13,682 nt of DNA from Bacteroidaceae bacterium (GTDB lineage Bacteria > Bacteroidota > Bacteroidia > Bacteroidales > Bacteroidaceae): NCBI GenBank assembly GCA_016302435.1, contig JAEDNQ010000050.1:1-13682 (forward strand). Direction: 5' to 3'. Below the pieces are notes generated by a model. The model was not told where the DNA came from, made no database searches, and was given only the letters and a program-made list of their open reading frames with translations. Numbering within the stretch: the first letter of the stretch is position 1; each line of letters begins with the position of its first letter. A program made the translations under genes and the position numbers. This document shows positions 6,102-13,612 of the stretch, piece by piece.

Positions 6102-8402
6102 ATGATCAGAAAGACATTCCTTGCAGCCCTTGCACTCATGGCAGGCTCTACCGCACTCCATGCACAGTCAAGCGCATACACACCCGACCTCAAGCAGTTC
6201 ACTAAGGTGTGGACCTCCGACCAGGGAGACGGTACATACAAGAATCCCGTAGTCAATGCCGACTTCCCCGACATTGACCTCCTGCGCGTAGGTGACACGT
6301 ACTACATGATGACTACATCCATGTACCACTTCCCCGGTGCCACCATCCTCAAGAGCTACGACCTCGTCAACTGGGAGTTCTGTGCCAATCCGCTGCAGAA
6401 GATAGATGACAACGATGCCTACAACCTCCTTAACGGAAAGCACCACTACTCACAGGGACAGTGGGCCACATCATTGACCTATCACGATGGCCGCTTCTAT
6501 CTTTACTTCATCTGCTACGGACGCAATGGAGTAGACAACACGCAGCAGATACTCCTTACCACCGACGACCCGGAGGGCTCATGGAAGATGGCAAAGATGG
6601 CCGACCACTACTACGACTCAGGCTGGCTCTTCGACGACGGAGAAAACGGTGACGGCAACCTCTATGTCGCATGCGGCATAGGAGACATCTGGGTCAACCA
6701 GCTTGATGCCTCTACCCTCACGAAGAAAGACGCCAAACGAGTGCTCTCCCTCGGCAATGGACTCGAAGGATGCCGTATGTACCATATCGGCGACTACTAT
6801 TACATCTATGCCACATACGGCGGCACAGAGGGCAGTCAGACCATCTTCCGCTCCAAGAAGCCCATGGGACCATACGAGGAGCACGAAGGCCGCATCTTTG
6901 CCAACCAGCACATACATCAGGGAGCACTCGTCCAGACACAGACGGGCGAATGGTGGACCATCATCTTCAAAGATGCAGGCCCCATCGGACGCATACCATA
7001 TCTCGAACCTGTCAAGTGGGTCGACGGTTGGCCCATTCTCGGCAACAACGGCATAGACGTGACAAAGGGTGGCAAGGCCTATCCTAAGCCCAATGTGGGC
7101 AAGGACTACCCCGTGACGCATATCGACAGCAACGATCCCTTCGTCAGCCCTGTCCTCGGCAAGCAGTGGCAGTGGAACCACAACTGGGTGGAGGACGCAT
7201 GGTCGCTCACGGAGCGTCCTGGCTATCTGCGACTCTACACAGCCTCAGTCACTGACGACCTCAACTATGCGCGCAATTCTCTCACCCAGCGCATACAAGG
7301 CTACAATGCCAACGATGTCACCTCGTCAGCTAATGCCAACTCCTTCGGGCTCGTCAAGATGGACATCAGCGGCATGCAGGAAGGCGACGTGGCAGGACTC
7401 TCCGTATTCCAGAATCCCTACTCCTTTATAGCTGTCAAAGTGGTAGAAGGCAAGAAGATGCTCTACAGCGAACGATGCACCTTCGACAGCCAGACACTCG
7501 TCAAAGCAGAGACAAAGACAGGAAAAGAACTGACATCCGACATCGTCTATCTCAAGGCAGTCGTCAACTTCTCCAACAACTCCTGCCGCTATCTCTACAG
7601 CCTCGATGGCAAGACATGGACAACATGGGGATGTACCATGCAGATGCGCTACACCCTCGACTACTTCGTAGGCCAGCGCTTCTACCTCTTCAACTATGCC
7701 ACAAAGGCTCTCGGCGGACATGTCGACTTTGACTGGTTCTCTACCGAGCAGAACTTTAGTGAGGAGGAGTACTACTCTCCCGAACGACTCGCGGAGATGG
7801 CACAGGTCACCCCATCGCCCAAGGCCGACCCCTCACAGCTCTTCCCGCGCACTCTCGAAGGCTTCTCCCCCGACATCTATCAGCGAGGCACAGCCAAGGT
7901 CATGAGTGTCAGCGGGGGCAGTGTCATCAACTTCACCCCGGGCGACAATGGCTTTGGCGGATGGACATACCGAGGCGGCGTTGACCTCTCCGACTATAGA
8001 TACCTCGTGGTGAAGTTGGTACGCAAGCCTACAGCCGCCACCTACGTGCGCATCTACGGCAAGGACAACTACTGGGCTGCCCCCTATGAGTATAAGGTCA
8101 CGAGCAAGGAGTGCGTCATCGACCTCCAAGCCATGCAGACAACCCTCGGCCAGCCTCTTGACCCTTCGGCCATCTACATGGTAGGCTTCCAGTCCACTGG
8201 TGCCTCAGCCGTATACATCAGCGATGTCTTCCTAAGCCACGATGGAGTGACCGACGCTACGGCCATAGGATCTCCGTCATCCTCCTGCTCCACACCTTCG
8301 ACGCTCTACACCACATCGGGCATACCCGTAGAGCACCCCGTAGGCGGTGTCACCATCATGCGCTCACCTGCTGGCGCTAAGAAGGTCGTCAGTGGGGAGT
8401 AA
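6102..8402 (+). CDS. Secreted GH43 glycosidase with C-terminal beta-sandwich and carbohydrate-binding-like domains
   Basis: Probably an exo-acting alpha-L-arabinofuranosidase or beta-xylosidase on plant cell-wall glycans. Of 766 aa: signal peptide to about A21 (ALHA/QS); GH43 five-bladed propeller (about 45-330); a beta-sandwich like the C2 domain of GH43 xylosidases (about 345-548); a second beta-rich, possibly carbohydrate-binding domain (about 585-715); and a Ser/Thr linker with a C-terminal tail (735-762, LYTTSGIPVEHPVGG then TIMR) that resembles tails of secreted Prevotella proteins. Likely catalytic residues are D57 (base, in NADFPD), D172 (pKa modulator) and E222 (acid, in GLEGCRMYHIGDYYY). 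The pattern is closest to GH43 subfamily 12 as I remember it, but that is not certain. It is divergent from the heme operon and ends 57 bp before MITE copy A. Confidence 0.88.
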   Translation: MIRKTFLAALALMAGSTALHAQSSAYTPDLKQFTKVWTSDQGDGTYKNPVVNADFPDIDLLRVGDTYYMMTTSMYHFPGATILKSYDLVNWEFCANPLQKIDDNDAYNLLNGKHHYSQGQWATSLTYHDGRFYLYFICYGRNGVDNTQQILLTTDDPEGSWKMAKMADHYYDSGWLFDDGENGDGNLYVACGIGDIWVNQLDASTLTKKDAKRVLSLGNGLEGCRMYHIGDYYYIYATYGGTEGSQTIFRSKKPMGPYEEHEGRIFANQHIHQGALVQTQTGEWWTIIFKDAGPIGRIPYLEPVKWVDGWPILGNNGIDVTKGGKAYPKPNVGKDYPVTHIDSNDPFVSPVLGKQWQWNHNWVEDAWSLTERPGYLRLYTASVTDDLNYARNSLTQRIQGYNANDVTSSANANSFGLVKMDISGMQEGDVAGLSVFQNPYSFIAVKVVEGKKMLYSERCTFDSQTLVKAETKTGKELTSDIVYLKAVVNFSNNSCRYLYSLDGKTWTTWGCTMQMRYTLDYFVGQRFYLFNYATKALGGHVDFDWFSTEQNFSEEEYYSPERLAEMAQVTPSPKADPSQLFPRTLEGFSPDIYQRGTAKVMSVSGGSVINFTPGDNGFGGWTYRGGVDLSDYRYLVVKLVRKPTAATYVRIYGKDNYWAAPYEYKVTSKECVIDLQAMQTTLGQPLDPSAIYMVGFQSTGASAVYISDVFLSHDGVTDATAIGSPSSSCSTPSTLYTTSGIPVEHPVGGVTIMRSPAGAKKVVSGE

Positions 8403-8459
8403 AAACAGTCCGTGTGAATAGTGTTTGGGCGTATTCTACCATTAGGTAGATTCCATTAA

Positions 8460-8647
8460 GGGGTGTTCTATAAATTAGCTTGAGGCGATTTTGAGGCTAT
8501 CATGCAGCAGATGTCTCTTATGAATGAAGGAGCGATGCGGGCATCGTGACTGAATGAAAAAGATACAGATGCAAATGAGAGTCCAAAATCGTCCAAGCAA
8601 AAGAGGCACCCTGAAAGAAACATAAAAACTAATTTATAGAACACCCC
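8460..8647 (+). mobile_element. MITE copy A (188 bp)
   Basis: A complete element bounded by perfect 19-bp inverted repeats (GGGGTGTTCTATAAATTAG at 8460-8478 and its complement at 8629-8647) and flanked on both sides by TTAA (8456-8459, 8648-8651), a 4-bp target duplication. It differs from copy B at only four positions. An internal hairpin sequence CGATGCGGGCATCG lies at 8533-8546. It has no credible coding capacity, so it must have been moved by a transposase encoded elsewhere. It lies between the GH43 stop codon and the GH43 terminator. Confidence 0.88.
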
Positions 8648-8722
8648 TTAATTACAATTCTTTTTTGAATTATTGTTGGTGTCCACTTACATATTTGAAC
8701 ACACCCGCATATTTAATTTATA

Positions 8723-8775
8723 CACCCCGTATGCCTGCTCCAACCTCAATTAGCATACGGGGTGCATTGTTTTTT
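8723..8775 (+). terminator. Rho-independent terminator of the GH43 gene
   Basis: A perfect 12-bp stem (CACCCCGTATGC at 8723-8734 with GCATACGGGGTG at 8753-8764), an 18-nt loop, and a T6 run at 8770-8775. It serves the GH43 transcript, now separated from the stop codon by MITE copy A. Confidence 0.8.
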
Positions 8776-8809
8776 CTCACAATATGCCTCAATATAGAAA
8801 AAGATGTTG

Positions 8810-8817
8810 TATCTTTG
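8810..8817 (+). promoter_or_regulatory. -7 box of the GH28-GH105 gene
   Basis: TATCTTTG matches TAnnTTTG and is followed by CAA. I see no clear -33 element. The transcription start would fall near 8820-8826, directly in front of the target duplication of MITE copy B (8828-8831), so nearly the whole leader would be MITE sequence. Confidence 0.5.
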
Positions 8818-8831
8818 CAACATATTTTTTA

Positions 8832-9019
8832 GGGGTGTTCTATAAATTAGCTTGAGGCGATTTTGAGGCTATCATGCAGCAGAAGTCTCTTATGAATGAA
8901 GGAGCGATGCGGGCATCGTGACTGAATGAAAAAGATACAGATGCAAATGAGAGTCCAAAATCGTCCAAGCAAAAGAGGCACCCTGATATAAACATGAAAA
9001 CTAATTTATAGAACACCCC
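8832..9019 (+). mobile_element. MITE copy B (188 bp) in the leader of the GH28-GH105 gene
   Basis: A complete element in the same orientation as copy A, with 19-bp inverted repeats at 8832-8850 and 9001-9019 and flanking TTTA duplications (8828-8831 and 9020-9023). The repeated internal hairpin is at 8905-8918. It lies between the -7 box and the start codon, ending 15 nt before the ATG at 9035. The four differences from copy A indicate recent spread. Confidence 0.9.
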
Positions 9020-9034
9020 TTTACAAACCAACTT

Positions 9035-11647
9035 ATGAGACATCTACTTCTTTGCATCCTCTCTTTCCTCTTTCCCTTGGCAGCACTTGCCGACGGATGG
9101 GGCGACCAGTACAAGGTCATCGAACAGAACATCAGACAACTCCATTTTGCCGACCGCACCTTCTCCATATCCACCTATGGGGCAAAACCCTCTGTCAGTG
9201 ACTACCGCATCGGTGTCGACACCCCTCTCGCCGCCTCCAATCAGAAAGCCATCAACAAAGCCATAGAGGCATGTTCCAAGGCAGGAGGAGGACGGGTCAT
9301 CGTGCCTGCCGGCGTCTACTGCACAGGAGCTATAAGGCTCTTGAGCCATGTCAATCTTGTCGTGGAGAAGGGGGCTACATTGCAGTTCGTCTTTGAGCCA
9401 GACCTCTATCCGCAGGTGCTCACACGATGGGAAGGACTTGACTGCTGGAATCTGTCTCCATGCATCTATGCTTACAGGCAGACTGACATTGCTGTAACGG
9501 GAGAAGGCATCATTGACGGAGGCGGCAACCGCGAGACATGGTGGCCATGGTGTGGAGCACCCAAATACGGATGGAAAGAAGGCATCGTGAGCCAGCGATT
9601 GGGCAGCCGCGCACGACTGATGCAGATGGCTGAAGACGGTGTAGATAAAGACGAGAGACGCTTCACCAAGGCTGACGGCCTGCGCCCCCAGCTCATCGGA
9701 CCTAATGAGTGTGACGGTGTGCTCATAGAGGGAGTGACTCTTTTGAGCTCTCCCTTCTGGGTTATCCATCCTCTGCTCTGCAAGAACGTGACAGTCAGAC
9801 GTGTGAGCATCAATAACGATGGTCCTAACGGTGACGGATGCGACCCTGAGTCGTGCGACGGGGTGCTCATTGAAGACTGCTTTTTCAATACAGGCGATGA
9901 CTGCATAGCCATCAAGAGCGGACGCAACATGGACGGACGACTCTGGAACAGGCCCAGCCAAAACATCATCATACGCAACTGCGAGATGAAAAACGGGCAC
10001 GGAGGAGTGGTCATAGGGAGCGAAATATCGGGAGGGTGTCGCAATGTCTTCGCTGAAAACAACAAGATGGACAGCCCGAACCTCGACCGAGTCGTGCGCA
10101 TCAAGACCAACACCTGCCGAGGAGGCATAGTGGAGAACATCTATGTGCGCAACACTCAGGTGGGCCAGTGCCGAGAGTCTGTGCTCAAGATAAATCTCGA
10201 CTATGAGAACAAAGAGGTCTGCTGCCGCGGTTATCTGCCCACAGTGCGCAATGTCCACCTCGACCGTGTCACCTGCCAGAAGAGCAAGTATGGCGTGCAG
10301 ATCATAGCCCTTGACACCTGCACCAATGTTTATGACATCTATGTCAACGACTGCCGCTTCGACGGTGTGGCAGAAGGCAACTACCAGTCGGGCAAGACTC
10401 GCAATGTGGTCTTCAGCCGCTACTACATGAACGGCAGCCTCGTGCTGCAAGACAAACCCTTCGACCGCTACAGCGAGTGGATGACCTACTCTGAGATGAA
10501 ACGTGTGCCGCAGTCTTACCTGCTCGACTTCTCCAAGTCGCCCAAGTGGAGCTACGTCATGGGCATAGAGCTTGAAGCCATGTTCGACACCTATCTCCGA
10601 TATGGCGGCGATAACATCAGGCAATATTGCCAGACATATACCGACACGATGATAGACGCGCGAGGAGTGATAAGAGGCTATAGGCTTGAAGACTACAATC
10701 TCGACCAGATACGCACTGGACATTTCGTTGCCCGCATGTACCAGCATTTCCCGGAAAAGAAAAACCTCAAGGCCATGCAGACACTCATGAAACAGATGCA
10801 GCGCCAGCCTCGCACTGCCGAGGGTGTCTATTGGCACAAGGCAATCTATGCCTATCAGGTGTGGCTCGACGGCATCTTCATGGGACTTCCCTACCGTACC
10901 CTCGCCGCCTCCATGCTTCTGTCCGGGAAGAAGGCAGAGGCCATATATGACGATGCTGTCGACCAAGTGTCGAAGACTTACAGCCGCACCCTCGACCCCG
11001 TCACAGGACTCAACCGCCATGCGTGGGACGAGACCAACATGCAGTTCTGGGCAGACAAGCAGACTGGGCTCTCCCAACACTGCTGGGGCAGGGCGCAGGG
11101 ATGGTACACCATGGCTCTCATCGAACTCCTCGATGTCTTGCCCCCTGACTACAGTCGCCGAGACGAAGTCATCGACCTGCTCAGGCGCGACCTCGATGCC
11201 GTCATCCGCTGGCAGGACGAGGAGACAGGCCTATGGTATCAAGTGATGGACAGTCCTCGCCGTGAGGGCAACTATTTAGAGTCCACCTGTTCCTCTATGT
11301 TTGCCTATGCTCTCCTCAAGGCAAGCCGCAAGGGATATGTAGGTGACCGATACCGTGAAGCAGGCATCAAGGCCTATCGAGGCATCCTCCGCCACTTCAT
11401 CCGTGTCAACGACGATGCTACCATCTCGCTCACTCAATGCTGTTCCGTGGCAGGTCTGGGCCCAGGAGCCACTCCAATGGTGGAGGCTGCCCTCAAACGT
11501 GTGGACCCCAAGGGTAAAGTGAAGCACAATGCGCGCCGCGACGGGTCATACCAATACTACCTCAGCGAACCCGTCCGCGATAATGATGCCAAAGGCGTAG
11601 GGCCTTTTATATGGGCATCTCTCGAAATGGAAGCACTGGAAAAGTAA
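9035..11647 (+). CDS. Secreted GH28-GH105 fusion (polygalacturonase plus unsaturated glycuronyl hydrolase)
   Basis: A two-enzyme pectin-degrading protein of 870 aa with a signal peptide to about A19. The N-terminal part (about 42-470) is a GH28 right-handed beta-helix with PNGDG at 264-268 (equivalent of NTDG, D267), GDD at 287-289, GHGG at 321-324 (H322) and RIK at 355-357, so the whole hydrolytic active site is present. The C-terminal part (about 500-868) is a GH105/YteR-like alpha-barrel with YQVWLDG (D612), WADKQTG (D674, likely the catalytic acid) and WGRAQGWY. GH28 hydrolyses galacturonan or rhamnogalacturonan backbones; GH105 removes the unsaturated uronic acid left by pectin lyases. 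No SusC/SusD pair is nearby. Its leader contains MITE copy B. It ends 77 bp before the convergent mgtC gene, and I see no clear terminator in between. Confidence 0.9.
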   Translation: MRHLLLCILSFLFPLAALADGWGDQYKVIEQNIRQLHFADRTFSISTYGAKPSVSDYRIGVDTPLAASNQKAINKAIEACSKAGGGRVIVPAGVYCTGAIRLLSHVNLVVEKGATLQFVFEPDLYPQVLTRWEGLDCWNLSPCIYAYRQTDIAVTGEGIIDGGGNRETWWPWCGAPKYGWKEGIVSQRLGSRARLMQMAEDGVDKDERRFTKADGLRPQLIGPNECDGVLIEGVTLLSSPFWVIHPLLCKNVTVRRVSINNDGPNGDGCDPESCDGVLIEDCFFNTGDDCIAIKSGRNMDGRLWNRPSQNIIIRNCEMKNGHGGVVIGSEISGGCRNVFAENNKMDSPNLDRVVRIKTNTCRGGIVENIYVRNTQVGQCRESVLKINLDYENKEVCCRGYLPTVRNVHLDRVTCQKSKYGVQIIALDTCTNVYDIYVNDCRFDGVAEGNYQSGKTRNVVFSRYYMNGSLVLQDKPFDRYSEWMTYSEMKRVPQSYLLDFSKSPKWSYVMGIELEAMFDTYLRYGGDNIRQYCQTYTDTMIDARGVIRGYRLEDYNLDQIRTGHFVARMYQHFPEKKNLKAMQTLMKQMQRQPRTAEGVYWHKAIYAYQVWLDGIFMGLPYRTLAASMLLSGKKAEAIYDDAVDQVSKTYSRTLDPVTGLNRHAWDETNMQFWADKQTGLSQHCWGRAQGWYTMALIELLDVLPPDYSRRDEVIDLLRRDLDAVIRWQDEETGLWYQVMDSPRREGNYLESTCSSMFAYALLKASRKGYVGDRYREAGIKAYRGILRHFIRVNDDATISLTQCCSVAGLGPGATPMVEAALKRVDPKGKVKHNARRDGSYQYYLSEPVRDNDAKGVGPFIWASLEMEALEK

Positions 11648-11724
11648 TATTCTTACCAGTAGAGGCTCATTGGGGGGGCAGCAGAAAGGCATTGTAGATT
11701 ATTCTTAATGCTTCATATATCATC

Positions 11725-12375
11725 CTACTCCATGCTTGACACAGTGACATCGTCAAAGTCTTCGAGGTAGCTGATGATGTTGTCGTGGGAGTTGCCACGC
11801 TTCACTTTCAGCTCGATGTTGACCTCGTATATCTCACCGTTGGATGTCCGGCGTTCCTTCAGTTCGTAGGAGTGGATGATGATATTGTGTGAACGTATCT
11901 GCTTTATGGCCTTGCGCACGCTGTCTTTCGTTGTTGCGGTGAAGGACAGCTGCACTCTTGATGTGCCTATCTTAGGCAGAAGGGTATTGATGACCTCAAG
12001 GCCGAGAAGGACAAGGGCGGCTGTAGCTATGGCGGCTATGTACATGCCCGTGCCGCAGGCGAGTCCGATGGCTGCCGTTACCCATAGTCCAGCTGCTGTG
12101 GTCAGTCCTCTGATGACATTCTTCTGAAAGATGATGGTGCCTGCTCCTATAAATCCTATGCCGGAAACGACCTGGGCAGCCACGCGCGAGAAGTCATGCT
12201 GATTGTCACCGAAACCATATTGCGACACGATGCAGAAGAGTGCACTGCCGAGAGATACGAGGAAGTGGGTGCGGAAACCTGCATCCTTGCTGCGGTATTC
12301 ACGCTCTATGCCGATGACTCCTCCAAGCAGCATGGCTGCAATGAGGCGGATGAGTATATCAAAGATGATGTTCAT
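11725..12375 (-). CDS. mgtC: MgtC/SapB-family membrane protein
   Basis: An inner-membrane protein of 216 aa from the ATG at 12375; the frame extends upstream to a TTG at 12402, but the ATG puts the first transmembrane segment at the usual place. About five hydrophobic segments (5-22, 35-53, 65-83, 88-108, 110-130) include the family signature SGIGFIGAGTII (71-82) and GLTTAAGLWVTAAIGLACG (90-108). A soluble C-terminal domain of ACT type (about 138-216) follows. MgtC relatives affect magnesium homeostasis and membrane energetics in pathogens; the role in Bacteroidales is not established. No promoter matching the consensus is visible upstream, only a T/A-rich repeat at about 12402-12418. Confidence 0.88.
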   Translation of the reverse strand: MNIIFDILIRLIAAMLLGGVIGIEREYRSKDAGFRTHFLVSLGSALFCIVSQYGFGDNQHDFSRVAAQVVSGIGFIGAGTIIFQKNVIRGLTTAAGLWVTAAIGLACGTGMYIAAIATAALVLLGLEVINTLLPKIGTSRVQLSFTATTKDSVRKAIKQIRSHNIIIHSYELKERRTSNGEIYEVNIELKVKRGNSHDNIISYLEDFDDVTVSSME

Positions 12376-12460
12376 AGGGTATGAGGGGGTATTTGGTGTC
12401 AATATATATATATAAATATGTGTATGTGTGCGGAAGACAGGGCATGCATGTGGCTATACC

Positions 12461-12492
12461 AAAAGAGCAGCTGCTTGATGCAACTGCTCTTT
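12461..12492 (-). terminator. Terminator downstream of the tRNA
   Basis: On the minus strand the sequence folds into a 13-bp stem with a 5-nt loop (arms AAAGAGCAGTTGC and GCAGCTGCTCTTT, one G-U pair), ending in TTTT. It begins two bases after the tRNA 3' end and would isolate the tRNA from mgtC. Confidence 0.8.
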
Positions 12493-12494
12493 AG

Positions 12495-12568
12495 TAGCGA
12501 GGGAGGGGCTCGAACCCTCGACCTCCGGATTATGAATCCGACGCTCTAACCGGCTGAGCTACCTCGCC
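12495..12568 (-). tRNA. tRNA with anticodon CAU (Met, elongator type, or Ile2)
   Basis: A 74-nt cloverleaf folds fully: acceptor GGCGAGG with CCTCGCT (G1-U72 wobble), D arm GTAGCTCAGCCGGTTAGAGC, anticodon stem TCGGA/TCCGG with loop TTCATAA, T arm GAGGG TTCGAGC CCCTC, discriminator A. CCA is not encoded. The anticodon stem lacks the three consecutive G-C pairs of initiators, so it is not fMet. An Ile tRNA with lysidine-modified CAU cannot be excluded by the anticodon alone. Confidence 0.93.
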
Positions 12569-12609
12569 ATGTTTTTTGTTGTGCCTCGGTTGTTTTCCTT
12601 TAGCGAGTG

Positions 12610-12640
12610 CAAAGTTACGACTTTCCTGCAAACTGACAAA
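12610..12640 (-). promoter_or_regulatory. Promoter of the CAU tRNA
   Basis: The minus strand has TTTG at 12640-12637 and TAACTTTG at 12617-12610, separated by 19 bp. This is the best -33/-7 match in the window. The start site would be about 35 nt upstream of the mature tRNA 5' end. Confidence 0.65.
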
Positions 12641-12701
12641 GGATTTCAGTGATTTTTTTACATCTGAAGTGAAAAAAAGCCTGTATGTCGTTTTTTTTTC
12701 G

Positions 12702-12709
12702 TAACTTTG
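12702..12709 (+). promoter_or_regulatory. -7 box of fabI
   Basis: TAACTTTG fits TAnnTTTG, follows a T9 tract, and lies 39 bp before the fabI start. No convincing -33 element. The box and its surroundings (12699-12712) are an exact inverted copy of the 14 bases around the tRNA -7 box (12607-12620). Confidence 0.55.
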
Positions 12710-12748
12710 CACCCGAATTCAGTACAATAACAGAAAAACTTATTAATT

Positions 12749-13612
12749 ATGGCTTACAATTTGCTTAAAGGAAAAAGAGGGATTATCTTTGGTGCACTCA
12801 ACGATCAGTCCATCGCGTGGAAGGTGGCAGAGCGCGCTGTAGAAGAGGGTGCACAGATTGTGTTGACCAACACTGCTGTGGCATGCCGCATGGGTACCAT
12901 TGCTCAGCTCGCTGAGAAGACCAACGCTACAGTCATCGCTGCCGACGCTACAAGCGTAGAAGACCTTGAGATGCTCTTCGCTGAGTCGCAGAAGGCTCTC
13001 GGAGGCAAAATTGACTTTGTGCTCCACTCTTGCGCCATGAGTGCTAACATGAGAAAGAAGCGCACTTACGACGACCTCGACTATAGCCTGTTGGACAAAA
13101 CACTCGACATCTCAGCCATATCTTTCCACAAGATGCTTCAGGTGGCAAAGAAGATGGACGCTCTCAACGAGTGCGCCAGTGTGCTCGCTCTCACCTATGT
13201 GGCAAGCCACCGCACATTCTTTGGTTACAACGACATGGCAGACGCTAAGTCGCTCCTCGAATCCATCGCACGCTCCTTCGGCTACATCTATGGCCGCGAG
13301 AAGGGTGTGCGTGTCAACACCATCAGCCAGTCACCTACGTTCACTACTGCCGGTTCGGGCATCAAGGGCTTCGATGGCCTCTATGACTTCTCTGACCGCA
13401 TGTCTCCTCTTGGCAACGCAAGTGCTGACGAGTGCGCTGACTACTGCGTGGTGATGTTCTCTGACCTCACTAAGAAGGTGACTATGCAGACTCTCTTCCA
13501 CGATGGTGGATTCTCCAATATGGGCATGTCTCTCCGCGGCATGACTCAGTACAACAAGTCATTTATCGACGAGAACACTGACAAGGAGACTGGCAAGATT
13601 ATCTACGGATAA
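12749..13612 (+). CDS. fabI: Enoyl-[acyl-carrier-protein] reductase, NADH-dependent
   Basis: A cytoplasmic short-chain-dehydrogenase-type enzyme of 287 aa that reduces the trans-2-enoyl-ACP bond in the last step of each fatty-acid elongation cycle. The NAD-binding loop GALNDQSIAWKVAE (15-28) has the atypical FabI form. The active site is complete: Y150 in LTYVASHR and Y160-x6-K167 in YNDMADAK. The region VNTISQSPTFTTAGSGIKGF (189-208) is typical of Bacteroidetes FabI. The segment HSCAMSAN (93-100) aligns with HSIGFAPG of the E. coli enzyme, placing Ala96 at the site of Gly93. The ATG at 12749 follows an A/T-rich leader with no Shine-Dalgarno. It appears monocistronic at this end; the 70 bases after it hold nothing I recognise. 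Confidence 0.95.
   Translation: MAYNLLKGKRGIIFGALNDQSIAWKVAERAVEEGAQIVLTNTAVACRMGTIAQLAEKTNATVIAADATSVEDLEMLFAESQKALGGKIDFVLHSCAMSANMRKKRTYDDLDYSLLDKTLDISAISFHKMLQVAKKMDALNECASVLALTYVASHRTFFGYNDMADAKSLLESIARSFGYIYGREKGVRVNTISQSPTFTTAGSGIKGFDGLYDFSDRMSPLGNASADECADYCVVMFSDLTKKVTMQTLFHDGGFSNMGMSLRGMTQYNKSFIDENTDKETGKIIYG

Noticed and set aside
8460..9019. CRISPR-like or REP-type array
   Set aside because: Only two full copies, each 188 bp with inverted ends and target duplications; this is the structure of an inserted element, not a spaced array.
8840..9043. A 67-codon minus-strand frame spanning MITE copy B, possibly a transposase fragment
   Set aside because: It starts outside the element in unique sequence and lacks any DDE-type motif; the element is better described as non-coding.
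9044..11080. A 678-codon open frame on the minus strand opposite the GH28-GH105 gene
   Set aside because: It is antisense to a gene with intact catalytic motifs; its composition (many His, Val, Ala) is what reverse reading of such a gene gives, and it has no recognisable domain or promoter.
11648..11724. Bidirectional terminator between the convergent GH28-GH105 and mgtC genes
   Set aside because: No stem longer than a few bases followed by a T-run is visible on either strand; the G7 run alone is not evidence.
12402..12418. T/A dinucleotide run upstream of mgtC as a promoter
   Set aside because: It has no TTTG at the end of the -7 pattern and no -33 element at the right spacing; probably only low-complexity DNA.
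12495..12568. Initiator tRNA-fMet
   Set aside because: The anticodon stem is TCGGA/TCCGG without the three G-C pairs required next to the loop, and the acceptor begins with a G-U pair rather than an unpaired end.
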